This document shows, piece by piece, positions 1 through 10,680 of a DNA stretch of 64,000 bases. The notes beneath the pieces were generated by a model. That model was not told the origin of the DNA. It made no database searches and saw nothing but the letters and a program-made list of their open reading frames with translations. The number at the start of each line of letters is the position of its first letter. The first letter of the stretch is position 1. Both the position numbers and the translations under genes were made by a program. Source of the stretch: Oscheius tipulae (Eukaryota > Nematoda > Chromadorea > Rhabditida > Rhabditidae); contig JASJZH010000005.1 in assembly GCA_037178975.1 (NCBI GenBank), positions 1,922,001 to 1,986,000 on the forward strand. Reading direction: 5' to 3'.

Positions 1-407
1 AGACATGCCCTCTGTCCTGGACTAGCAAATGAAGGACAATGTACCAGAGTTGGACGAAAAAAAAACCGTTTCGTTGCGGTTTCCGGTTGGAAATTTGAAA
101 ACCAGAACGTTCCGGTTTTTCGCGGAAAGCGACACGGAACGTTACTTTCGTGCCAGAAGCGGCAACGCTAGAAATTTGATTTTTTGATGTTTGTGTTTTT
201 CTTCTTCTTTAGATAATAGAAAATACATGTTTACCTTGAACATATGTCAAACTTGCAGGGATCCTTACCCAAACATGGCCAAAATTTTGTATTTCGGCTC
301 GCTGGTGGGAAAATCGTAAAATTTGTTTTGCTTATATATTTTTATCCAGTGTTTGTTTTCTATTTTTCTTTTTTCTATTCGATAGCGAACAGCAAAGTGT
401 ATGGTAA
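1..407. other. 5' flank, AT-rich, no gene seen
   Basis: No coding signal recognised. It contains a small perfect inverted repeat: AACGTTCCG at 106-114 and CGGAACGTT at 135-143, able to form a hairpin with a 20-nt loop. A TATA-like run lies near 333-342, about 70 nt before the first ORF, and could serve as its promoter; that is inference. Confidence 0.4.
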
Positions 408-851
408 ATGAAGGGAAAAAGAAAAATCACGGTATTAAAAGTTATAAGCAAAACAAATTTTTTGCCGGCTCACCTGGCTATGTTCTGCTCGGACGTTGAC
501 ATTTTTCAGTCAGACGAGGAGAATGAGGACACGGACATTCTTCCCGCCTTGAGTCCGATTCTGGCCAGCGAAGAGATTGAGAATGAAGAAGAGGAGGGGC
601 TGTTCCCCGAAGAGGATCAGGACGAGATTCTCCTGTCGGCCGAGGAGACCCAGGTGGAGACGGATGATGAGGAGGAGAAGGAGGAGATCCCCCCGGTCGA
701 TGCTGATGCTGCTCCCAGGACTCCGAGGACGCCTAGATGGAAGCCCGAATTTCAGTGGGACATGGTACTGCGCTCGTCGAGCAAGAAGATGGCCAAGGAG
801 AAGAATGATAAAAAAAATGCCGCAAACCTAAGAAGAACAATGCAGCAATGA
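408..851 (+). CDS. Small acidic protein of unknown function
   Basis: Open frame of 147 codons. Roughly residues 35-95 are dominated by Asp and Glu, followed by a short Pro/Thr/Arg stretch (PRTPRTPRWKP) and a Lys-rich C-terminus. No domain, signal peptide or membrane segment is visible. The stop is followed at once by AATAAA at 852-857, a good poly(A) signal, which supports a real 3' end. The first Met is uncertain: the initial 25 residues are not acidic, and a Met near residue 25 or an upstream exon could be the true start. An acidic region with a basic tail would fit a nuclear or chromatin protein, but that is only a guess. Confidence 0.5.
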   Translation: MKGKRKITVLKVISKTNFLPAHLAMFCSDVDIFQSDEENEDTDILPALSPILASEEIENEEEEGLFPEEDQDEILLSAEETQVETDDEEEKEEIPPVDADAAPRTPRTPRWKPEFQWDMVLRSSSKKMAKEKNDKKNAANLRRTMQQ

Positions 852-1035
852 CAATAAACTTCTTGTGTGGTTTTTCTGTTACTTTTGGTTGGGGGAGGGG
901 GAGGGGATCTCTGTCTTCCTATCTTTCTCTGTGTCTCTGTCTATTTGTCTCGCTCTTTCTCTCAGACAAAGAGACAGAGAATCTATCTTCTGTAGGCTAC
1001 CCTGGTTATTGTTCCTTGCCTCCTAATTGTGCGAA

Positions 1036-2300
1036 GATTCCATGTTCTTCCATGCAAGTTTTAATTGCTCTAGAATTCAATCTATTTGAAATTGTCCTCT
1101 ACCAGAATGTCGTCGCCTCATCGTCTTCCAGATCCCGAAAAGGTAGTCTCCACATCACTAAAGTTCACTCAAGGACATCAGCAATACGCTCGGACGAGAT
1201 GCATCTGGCCGCCGGCGATCTCTTCGAAGAAGTACAGCGCGCAAGTCGTGATTGTGATGAGGAACTACTGAAGAGGCCCCGCATCATTACAGCATCGTGA
1301 ATCATCTCGCCCCGTCACTGTCCTATGGGCAGTTCTTCTCCAATGCTCTTGTACTCATCTGATAAGTGAGAGACAGGAACTGGAGGAGTCATAAAGATAA
1401 ACTGAGATGGGCCTACTGGGAAGGAAGAGAGACAGAAGGACAGTGAGACTGAGACATAGAGACATAGATACAGAGACAGAGGTTTGAATATATTTTGTTT
1501 TGGTGAAAAAAAAAGAGATGACTGTTTATCTTGAACAGTTGTAGCTTTCACCTTCCTTATGTAACATAGAAGTAAATAAAGCGCTTGTTCTTTCATCTAG
1601 GTATCGAATAGTAAAAGCGCTTTGCCAGTTCTTGCATCGCTTCGCAAAAGCAATCCAACTGATTCATATCCTCCCAGAATCATTCACCCAACTATCCTTT
1701 CGACTGAGAAACAGGAAGTCGAGGAGAAGAAGACGAAGCGGGACGTGAAGACCCCGAAGAGAGGCTCGCTGAAGATGGACTACTGTCAGGCCTGCGAAAA
1801 AAAAAGTTTCAATTATTGTTTCTACCAAAGCATACCAAGCTGCCTCTGTCTCTTCTGGACCGACTCTCTGAAGACCACGCCTCTGAACTGGTGTCCTGTT
1901 ATCTCAGTCTCCAGTTCTGTGCCTTCCTTGCCAGACGTTTCGAGAGTGCTAGTGACACAATGACCCCGATCATTGGTGACTTGAGATCTGGGGCCTAAAA
2001 TCTACAGGAAGAGGCCATGAAAGAAGACTTTTTTATCCGTTCTAGATTGTGTTCTTGTTCTCGCCGATAGCGTTAGTCGCATCCAGTTCAGTTTTTCACT
2101 TTTTGTTGTGTATATTTCTCTTTTGCAATTTATAAGCAATCAAACACAAAACCGTATTGTTTTCTGCCAACTCGCGGTGCTTTCGCCCTCAAGTTCCGTT
2201 TTCTCGTTCAATTTCGCTTTGTTGCAAGCCCTTCTCCGATGAGAGGGTCTAGAAGTACATTGTTGTAGCTTGTCAAACTTTTAGGTAAATAAACGCTGCT
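1036..2300 (+). other. Unresolved plus-strand coding exons
   Basis: Two stretches look protein-coding but I cannot join them. One open frame ends at 1300 and has an acidic, helical-looking C-terminal part (DLFEEVQRASRDCDEELL). A second, open from about 1706 to the stop at 1996-1998, begins with an acidic stretch and continues LLDRLSEDHASELVSCYLSL. AATAAA-type signals at about 1573 and 2285 could end these transcripts. A GAGACA-rich stretch (about 1370-1490) lies between them, as in many introns here. No family recognised. Confidence 0.3.
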
Positions 2301-2421
2301 TGTGTGACTGCTAAAATTGATTGGTGCTTCTTATCGGCCCTTGGTGTCGCCATTTCTCTTCGACCAGCTCGGTTCTATTTTGCTGTGAAGGGAGAAAAGC
2401 AGTCGAAAGGTAAGCCATTAC

Positions 2422-5400
2422 ATGTCTAGTTTATCTTGGCTTAATGTGAAGAAATCTATGAAACATCAAGACGAACAAGCATCGTCCAGTGGTTTTTCAA
2501 GTGTCCAGAACGGCAAATTTCCCCATTTCAAGAGAGGAGAGAACCTTGTAGATTTGGAATGTTTGTCAGAAGGAGGCGAAGGTATTACTTACACTGGCAA
2601 GGCAATAGACATAGGGTAAGCCTCAGAACCCTACAGACCCTCAAGGATTTCAGAAACGTTTGTGTTAAAATCTTTTATAATTTTGGTGATCACGCAAAGA
2701 AGGAAGTAGAGAAACTGTTAAAACTGGTTTAAATTAGTTTGCTACGATTTAATACTTTCTAGAAAGGGGAACATCCAAATATAGTCGAAGTTTTTGGTAC
2801 CTACGAAGGGTGTAACCCTCAAATTCCCCATATAATGCGTCAAGGATATGTGATGGAGCTCATGGCCGGAGGAGATCTCAATGCTGTCATCCATTCGAAG
2901 AGGGAATACGAGGCAGAACGAGCATACTTTTGGATGTGTCAAATTTCTCATGCTGTTTGTTACTTGCACATGAGAGACATTGCTCATCTTGATTTAAAAC
3001 CATTAAAGTTAGTGGGAGTATAGAAAAAAAAATCGGCACTTTCGTACTATACGGAATACCTTTTCTAAAAGCCATATTTTATTGCTTGAAGCGATTGAAC
3101 GTTTGCAAATAAGGAAGCAAATTTATTTCTTGTTTGAAGCAGTTGCAAAATGCAGAGAGAAGAAATCGATTGGAAGTGATGTGTTTTATTGCTACTTACT
3201 ATTTAATTGCTACTACAAAAATGTAGTTATGAAATGACAATAATACAGAATTTTTGGGCTTTGGAAAAGGTATTCCGTATTGTACAAAAGTACCAAAAAA
3301 TCAGTATTAAAAAATTCAGTATTCTACTAGACGTTTCGTTGACCCACGTTAAGATTGGAGACTTTGGAGTATCGAAAAACATGAAACTTTCCAAACTCAC
3401 TGGCAGGTTGGTTAACGTTTTGCTCTTAGCAGAGACAGGAAGACAGAGAAGCAGAGGGAGAAAGATAGAGAAGTATAGTTTTAAGGGTTAGTTTTAGAAG
3501 AGCAACTCCTTTGTATATGGCGCCAGAACTATTTATAGCTGACAACATGGACGGTGATAGTTTGCGAAAAGCAGACATTTATTCACTGGGCGTAACATTT
3601 TGGGAAATTCTCTACCGAAAGTATAACTGCCAATTCCAAGTTTTAAAAATTCTTCAAGATTACCTTTCGACGAAAACTGGTCAATGCCGGATCTCTACCA
3701 GCAGTTAGAAGCAGGAGTGCGGCCCAGCTTGGAAAACTTTGTTTGGGAACGTGAGATTTGTATGTTGATTAAAAGGTACCATCGTATAAAAACTTTCCAA
3801 CCAGTGCAAGTTGAGGTCTTGGACAAAAAACCCATCTGAACGATACAGCATCATCGACTGTATCGACGTTCTGGGTAGAGTATTACAGGTATAAGCAGTA
3901 ATGAATTAGAAAGATTTTTTATGTTTTTAGAGAAAGTGTCCTGACCCCGAGACTCCTTTTTCGCCAAGAAAACTCTACGCTGAGTTCGGCAGTACTCCTC
4001 TTCACATTGCTGCCCAAAATGGTCATGTTGACATGGTGAAGCTTCTCCTTCAACATGGAGCTATTGTTGACAGTGAAGATAAAAATCTCTTAACTCCACT
4101 GCACATTGCTGCTATTCAAGGACACAGTTTGTTGGTGGAAATGCTCATCAAAGCAGGTGCTTCGGTCTCTTCAAAGGACATAAATGGGATGACTCCTTTA
4201 TATTATGCTGCTGACAATAATCACATTGAAACTGCCAGAACCCTGCTCAAGCATCGCGCCTTAATCATTGCTGTCACTAAGTTCGGCAGCACTCCTCTTC
4301 ACATTGCTGCCCGAAATGGTCATGTTGACATGGGGAAGCTTCTCCTTCAACATGGAGCTATCGTTGACAGTGAAGATAAAAATCTCTTAACTCCACTGCA
4401 CAGTGCTGCTATTCAAGGACACAGTTTGTTGGTGGAAATGCTCATCAAAGCAGGTGCTTCGGTCTCTTCAAAGGACATAAATGGGATGACTCCTTTACAT
4501 TTTGCTGCTGACAATAATCAGATTGAAACTGCCAGAACTCTGCTCAAGCATCGCGCCTTAATCGATGCTGTCACTAAGGTCGGCAGTACTCCTCTTCACA
4601 TTGCTGCCCAAAATGGTCATGTTGACATGGTGAAGCTTCTCCTTCAACATGGAGCTATCGTCGACAGTGAAGATAAAAATCTCTTAACTCCACTGCACAG
4701 TGCTGCTATTCAAGGACACAGTTTGTTGGTGGAAATGCTCATCAAAGCAGGTGCTTCGGTCTCTTCAAAGGATAAAGATGGGTGTACTCCTCTTCACATC
4801 ACTGCCCAAGATGGTTATGTTGACATGGTGAAGCTTCTCCTTCAACATGGAGCTATCGTCGACAGTGAAGATAAAAATCTCTTAACTCCACTGCACTTTG
4901 CTGCTTTTCAAGGACACAGTTTGTTGGTGGAAATGCTCATCAAAGCAGGTGCTTCGGTCTCTTCAAAGGACATAAATGGGATGACTCCTTTACATTTTGC
5001 TGCTGACAATAATCAGATTGAAACTGCCAGAACTCTGCTCAAGCATCGCGCCTTAATCGATGCTGTCACTAAGGTCGGCAGTACTCCTCTTCACTTTGCT
5101 GCCCAAAATGGTCATGTTGACATGGTGAAGCTTCTCCTTCAACATGGAGCTATCATCGACAGTAAACATAATTATTCCTTTACTCCACTGCACATTGCTG
5201 CTATTCAAGGACACAGTTTGTTGGTGGAAATGCTCATCAAAGCAGGTGCTTCGGTCTCTTCAAAGGATAGAGATCGGTGTACTCCTCTTCACATCGCTGC
5301 CCAAAATGGTGATGTTGACATGGTGAAGCTTCTCCTTCAACATGGATCTATCGTCGATAGTAAAAATAATTATTCTTTTACTCCACTGCACATTGCTGCC

Positions 5401-5784
5401 GAAAATGGTCATATTGACATGGTGAAGCTTCTCCTTCAACATGGAGCTAACGTCGACAGTAAAGATTATTATTCCTTTACTCCACTGCACATTGCTGCTG
5501 GTCGGGGAAATAATTTGTTGGTGGAAATGCTCATCAAAGCAGGTGCTTCGGTCTCTTCAAAGGATATACAATGGTGTACTCCTTTATATTATGCTGCTTG
5601 TGATAATCACACTGAAAGTGCCAGAATCCTGCTCAAGCATCGCGCCTTAATCGATGCTGTCACTAAGTTCGGCAGTTCTCCTCTTTACATTGCTGCCCAT
5701 TATGGTCATGTTGACATGGTGAAGCTTCTTCAACATGGAGCTATCGTCGACAGTGAAGATAAAAATCTCTTGGAGTCAATGTAA
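2422..5784 (+). CDS. Protein kinase with C-terminal ankyrin repeats
   Basis: Eight exons join in frame: 2422-2615, 2654-2726, 2763-3007, 3320-3406, 3498-3620, 3659-3775, 3816-3888 and 3931-5784, giving about 921 residues. The kinase domain spans roughly residues 45-305: glycine-rich loop GGEG near 51, VCVKI with the ATP lysine near 70, catalytic loop HLDLKPLN (Arg of HRD replaced by Leu) near 164-171 with its Asn completed across a splice junction, DFG at 185-187 and MAPE near 207-210. Asp and Lys of the active site are present, so activity is plausible. From about residue 318 come some 18 ankyrin repeats with TPLHIAA cores. The architecture resembles TKL/RIPK-like kinase-ankyrin proteins, probably a cytosolic signalling or scaffold kinase; substrate unknown. 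An ankyrin frame continues after the stop, in a shifted frame, to TAG at 5961-5963, with AATAAA at 5996, so the C-terminus may have been truncated by an indel. Confidence 0.8.
3022..3302. mobile_element. MITE-like element inside kinase intron 3
   Basis: The two ends form inverted repeats of about 45 bp (about 3027-3073 and 3256-3302) with only a few mismatches; both contain the block AAAAGGTATTCCGTAT or its complement. The pentamer AGTAT occurs just outside both ends (3017-3021 and 3303-3307), a possible target duplication. It carries no ORF. It makes this intron about 312 nt long, whereas the other introns of the gene are 36-91 nt. Confidence 0.7.
3976..5784 (+). repeat. Ankyrin-coding tandem repeat, 99-bp unit
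   Basis: The ankyrin exon is built of 99-nt units. Successive GSTPLHIAA units start at about 3988, 4285 and 4582, a spacing of 297 nt, so three different ankyrin units were copied together as a higher-order block. Nucleotide identity between blocks is very high, including synonymous sites, indicating recent expansion or gene conversion. Later units are shuffled, and the last is missing one Leu codon before the frame is lost. Confidence 0.85.
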
Positions 5785-7947
5785 ATGCCCGTTGTACCGA
5801 TCATGATTCAGCACTGCACATTAAAGGAATTGTAAATCTTCTCTTACGAGCTGGCGCCATTTCTAATATTACGAACAAGAACAATAAGACTCCTCTACAG
5901 ATTGCTCGAGCAAAAGATCACAGCGAAGTTGCGGCCGTTTTAGTAGAATATGGAGTCCGTTAGAAGAATAAGTATCCAACAACAGTTGAGTTTCAAATAA
6001 AAATCATCATTGTTAATATCTTCATTATTTTATTCATGTTTTTCTACTCTCGACTATCCTGGCCATATCGTAGCAACCATCGTAGACTACTTGGTTTCAG
6101 AAACAACAATCAGTTACCTTGTAGAAAGAGAGCATGAAAGGCTTCTTGGAACTTAAAATCCTAGAATTGTTGCTCTTTTGTAGTTAAATACTTCAAAAAA
6201 AATATTTTCGACTTTTATTTACAGGTATTTCCACTTTAGGGGGCACTGACGCTCGCAATCTATCAGAGAAACAGTAAGGCTGATAGACAGAAATAAAGAG
6301 ATAGAGAGTCAAAGAGACCGAGAGACACGGAGACAGAGGGAGGCTGGGGGTCTCAGATTTTAACCACGAGACAGCTTTCTACGCTAGACAGCGCTCGATG
6401 CCAATGAGAATCTGGAAGAGATAAGATACCAGTTTCAGGTGAAACCTACAATTTTGCTTGGCAAGAATGAGTTTTGTCATAACTGTTCTTTCAAACGGAG
6501 GCCGGTCCCGACCCGCTCCAGAAAACAGACCGACTTCGTCTGCAGAGGTGACAATCGGGCCCCCGAACCTGGGCCAACTTGTAAAATGGTCTTAAACATC
6601 TTTGGACCTGTCCCAGGTATTCAAACAGCTACTGGTTGCATAACGCACCTCTTCAAGATCTCCCCATTTTATGTTTCACCACTTGCCTAAATAAGATTGA
6701 AACACTGATTATGTCTAGTTTTCGGCATAGAAATCAAAAAACAAAAAAGACTCCAATACATCCTCCCGCCTCTTATTTTCTTCTCTTCAATAGAGGCAGA
6801 AAGATAGAGAGAAAAAGGAGCAAAGACGGGTTCCAGTCAAAAAAGCAAAAATCATTGCTCCAAGCAACGACTCCTGTTTTGCTCTCCTCAATGCTCATCT
6901 AGCCAGTCAGCTGATTCCTGTCCTCCCTCTTTTTCTAATACAATAGTCGTCAATTAGGCCAAGATGTGGCAAGACACTCTAGCTGAATCCTGCTCAATGA
7001 GCACTGCCTATAAGTAATCAATGGGCCAGTCTATAGCTATCAGTGTCGATATTTTTGCAACAGGGTCAAGGGATAGAGATACAGGACATTTGTTTCGTCT
7101 GTTAGAAAAAAACGAGACAAACCCTCTACTAGAACAACAGTTTTTACTCTTGAATTCCAGGAACGACCTGGTCCCTGATATTATGGCTATCTACGTCGGC
7201 TACTTTGCCCTTGCCTTTCAATTTACTGGTCACTATGTCATGTGTCTCATGACGGCCAACAGATTCTGTGCCGTGTTCTTCCCCTTGAGGTCTGTTGTGA
7301 TAGACTGAGCCAAACAAAGAGAAATTCAGGTATTCGAGAGACAGAGAGACAGTAACTCCCTTTTCCAGACGATTGCACATTCACTTTCCTCGGCACCAAT
7401 CTCCATTTTAACTTTGAGCAAACTTCTTGCGGATTCTACGTGTCCACTTTTCAAGATTTCATCTACAACGGGACCACGGCAATCTGTGCCTTTCTTCTTG
7501 ATCTTGTTACTCTAGTTAGACTCGTCTATATGTACAAGGTTGTGAAATGCAAAAAAAAAACGAATACAAGCTTTTCAGAGAAGAGATAGCTCTAGAAGGA
7601 ACTTGAAGATTGACACTTTCAGCAAAGAGAGGACTCTTTTTACACAGGTATATTCGTTACCTCAGACTCCAAAAAATGTTTTGCCAGGCCATGGTAGCCT
7701 CCTTGATGTATCTGATCATGTTACTGTGCTTCCACATTGGTACTCGCTTCACTACAGACAGTGTCAACCTCTTCTGGCTGACCTCACGTGGGGACTGTAT
7801 CTCTCTCTGGATGGGTATGTTTTTGACAGTTTTTGGGGAAGAATGAGGACGAAGAAGAGTTCAATTCGTTTTGCTTAGTCTTTTTTCAACTTTGTTATAT
7901 TTCACGGTCTTGATAAACATAAAATGGGCTAGGATATAACAATTCCT

Positions 7948-9418
7948 ATGTCAAATCGATCAGACGGACTCACACCTGCAATGCTGTTCCATGCTAAGGA
8001 AGAGGCTGGAACAATAATCTGCAACATTCTGAATCACTTGGTGAATGGAGGAGCAGTTCCCAGAGGGATCACGGAAGCACTCTCGTTACTCTACTCCACA
8101 AATCGGGCGACTCAGATGACCCAGCAAACTTCCGACCGATATGCCTGCTTCAATCATGTGCCAAAGTCCTATCCCGAGTACTCATGAGACGAATGGAATT
8201 GTGTTTGGAAGAGCAAGCAGACAATTGGCAAACAGGCTTTCGCAGAGGATACTCGACGCTGGAAAACATACACTCTGTCAAGGAGATCATCGAAAAAAGC
8301 TCAGAACACAACCTCAAACTATGCCTGGGATTCATCGACTCCAAAAAAACGTTTGACACTATCAGCTGGCAATCTACGTGGAACGCGCTAACAGAGATGG
8401 GGGTTCATTCTTCTCTGATCCAACTTCTGCAACGTCTATACCAATCCGGATCTACATACCTTCTGGTCAACGGCAGTCGAGTCCCAATTGATGTGAAAAG
8501 AGGAGTACGTCAAGGAGACGTACTCAGTCCGAAACTCTTCAACGCCACTCTGAGCTATGCCATCAACAGGATCAACTGGGAAGACGAAGGAATCAGAATC
8601 AACGGGCAACATCTCCATACTTTGGGATACGCTGACGACATCGTGCTGTTCTCTAGAAGCCGACCAGGAATGGAAAGAATGCTACATAAGTTGACTGGAG
8701 CACTGGGCTCAGTAGGTCTCGAAATTAATACCAAAAAGACCGTACTTCTTTCCAACATCGTGAACAAAACCCCAATTATCATCAACGGATCCAATATAAA
8801 TTTTGTGGATAATTTCGTTTTCCTTGGATCACAGATCTCCATTCCACTGGACGATTCTGAAGAGGTCAAACGTAAAATGGGACAAGCGTTTGGTGCCTTC
8901 AACAAGATCTCCAACCTCCTGACATGCAGACAGCTGTCCATGAAGAAAAGAAGATTACTCTTCGATTCATGCGTTACTCCTGTAGCTCTCTATGCAGCAG
9001 AAACATGGACACTGAAGGAATCGGACAAGAAATACATTGAAGTAAGCCAAAGACGGATGGAAAGAAGAATGCTACGAATCACCTCTCTTGACAGATGGCA
9101 GAATGAGAGGATAAGAGCAAGAACAAAGTTGGCGGACTGGAGAAAGAAGATACTCACTCTCAAGATGACTTGGGCGGAAAAGATAACACAGATGAACGGG
9201 AACAGATGGACCAGGACTATTACCGAATGGACTCCACTTGAAGGCAAAAGATCTAGAGGCGGGAGGCGTCAACGATGGGAAGACGAGATTCGAGAGTTAG
9301 CGGGCACGGACTGGTGGCACCGAGATGTCGAAGAATGGAAAATCTTGAGATCTACGCTAGTCACATAGACTTGAAAAACGTAATAATAAATAATAAAATA
9401 ATAAAAATGTCAAATCGA
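7948..9418 (+). mobile_element. 5'-truncated RTE retrotransposon with target duplication
   Basis: The insertion lies between two copies of ATGTCAAATCGA (7948-7959 and 9407-9418), a 12-bp target-site duplication. The element body runs from about 7960 to 9406 and ends in an AAT-rich repeat tail. The intact paralogue near 59062 carries the uninterrupted site, so this is a clean insertion, sense to the receptor. Only the 3' part of an RTE element is present, as expected from incomplete reverse transcription. Confidence 0.9.
7960..9368 (+). pseudogene. RTE reverse transcriptase, partial and frameshifted
   Basis: Frame 8184-9368 encodes the reverse transcriptase core: the GFRRGYSTLENIH segment, GVRQGDVLSPKLFNATL, the catalytic GYADDIVLF motif and the typical RTE C-terminal region up to the stop. 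The frame upstream (7960-8187) encodes the N-terminal fingers (DGLTPAMLFHAKEEAG and a segment equivalent to ANFRPICLLQ) but switches frame near 8080, so at least one frameshift is present. The endonuclease domain is missing. It belongs to the same broad clade as the element at 13074-15968 but is clearly diverged from it. Confidence 0.85.
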
Positions 9419-9842
9419 AAAAAATTAGTGTTTTCTTTTTCATAGAAAAATCCATTTGGACCAACGCAGAAACCTTCGAGAACTAGTATGTTTCAGCTTT
9501 TCAATAGAGTACGCTTTTGACCCAAACCATGTCTGGATCAGTATAAAAAAAGTCGAATACTTTATGTTTCAAGAAGCCTATAAGAAACAGGACTGTGTGT
9601 GCACTCTCAATGGTATGTTTTTGTGTCTACGAGCAAGGTTCCAAAAAGTAACCGACCTGGTCAATTTTTTTTAATCACATTACCTATTTAGTCTGTCCAT
9701 TTACTTCATCTACTCCGAGCTGCGCCAGCCTCTCTACAGCGTCAAGAAGCTCTTTGCTCCCCGAAAGGCCCGTGTCTCACCGGCAGAAGAGCTGCACATG
9801 GAGATTGCAGACAGTGCTATTTTTCTGACTTATTTTCATTGA

Positions 9843-10001
9843 TGTCTCCTGTTTACTTCAGTTGTGGCTAAAGGGGGAAGCGAACCGATCGGAACGGAAC
9901 GAAGGCAAGGAATAGTGAAATACTGTTAGTGTTGTAACTCCGGAAGGAGCCATGTAGTGGAGACGAGAGTAGGGTAGACGAGCCAAAGGTACCCACTTTA
10001 T
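9843..10001 (-). other. Possible gypsy 3' flank or LTR remnant
   Basis: Lies just downstream of the minus-strand gypsy pol frame. On the minus strand an AATAAA signal occurs near 9995-10000, as expected for an LTR R region. No matching second LTR was found by eye, so the assignment is inference. Confidence 0.3.
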
Positions 10002-10680
10002 TCAGAGGCACACTATCCAAAAGATGCCCTTGTTTTCCAAAGCGCAAGCAATTACACAAACATACATAGCTGTTATGAATATATCACAGAACATAAGATG
10101 CGCTTGTTCCAACACCTCCACACTAAGCTTGAACTTCTTTCTTGTAGCGTCGTATGGGATCACTGGGCATCGAATCCTTGAGGAACAGCGAGGCTCAAGT
10201 TTCGGACTGACCTGACGAGTTGTGCTCAGAGTGGCGTCATCAGAGTCGGAGTCTCCTACTTCCGACTTTTCGAGATTGTGTAGCTGTTTGGAAGAGTCAT
10301 CAGTTAGGGTCATATTGTCGTCGGTAACACAGGTTATCAACAGGTTGGCGTGTCGATGATGTTCCTTGCCATTGACATCGATTGTATAGGAAACTGAGCC
10401 ATTCCGTTTGACCACACGTCCCGGTACCCACGATTTTCCGTTACGAATGTAGATACGGATATACACATTTTCACCGACTTCGAACTGTCTCTCTTTTGCT
10501 CCATGACGACGATTGAACTGATTGGCCACCGCGAGCTTGTCGAGAGTGTGTTGTACGTTCTTCTGATCCTCGTCTGGACTAATCCAGTGTTCGTAGGGCA
10601 GACGGCTATTATAAGAAGATAGTCTATTGTGAGTTGAGAGTCTGTATGCGTCTATCCTACGATATATTACCGTTCACTAA
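10002..10680 (-). pseudogene. Ty3/gypsy pol C-terminal fragment
   Basis: Reading down from about 10610 on the minus strand, the frame begins YNSRLPYEHWISP and continues through the 10002-10529 ORF. It matches the end of a gypsy-type integrase: a small barrel-like segment around GENVYIRIYIRNGKSWVPG, then VSYTIDVNGKEHHRHANLL, then an acidic tail with Arg-rich end. Family K02A2.6-like retrotransposons of nematodes have this order. The reverse transcriptase and integrase core are absent, so it is a relic. A gag-protease fragment of the same kind lies at 40901-41640. Confidence 0.65.

Larger units (their letters stand above)
6218..9842 (+). repeat. Left arm of large inverted duplication
   Basis: This arm is homologous, in opposite orientation, to 58616-61600. 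Matching landmarks: the stretch about 6218-6260 pairs with about 61560-61600; the noncoding stretch near 6590-6960 with about 60490-60960; the receptor exons with 58616-60483. Identity is high but interrupted by deletions and one insertion in this arm (see the Srx pseudogene and the RTE copy). Confidence 0.85.
6964..9842 (+). pseudogene. Srx-type chemoreceptor pseudogene
   Basis: Broken copy of the minus-strand receptor at 58616-60483. Recognisable pieces: the first Met and a few residues of exon 1 at 6964; the exon with TM3-like sequence and MTANRFCAVFFPL at about 7162-7290; the exon at about 7370-7540; two exons at about 7575-7815; and the last exon with YSELRQPLY at about 9692-9842. Damage relative to the intact copy: most of exon 1 deleted, so a stop follows after about 17 codons; a small exon after TANRF deleted near 7325; an indel in the sixth exon; the normal stop lost; and an RTE fragment in the last intron. 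Not expected to give a receptor. Confidence 0.85.

Noticed and set aside
3976-5784. CRISPR-like or satellite array
   Set aside because: The regular repeats encode ankyrin units in one open frame; there are no spacers.
8555-8941. Minus-strand frames over the RTE reverse transcriptase
   Set aside because: Antisense shadows of a well-defined reverse transcriptase frame; the same holds for those at 14730-15943.
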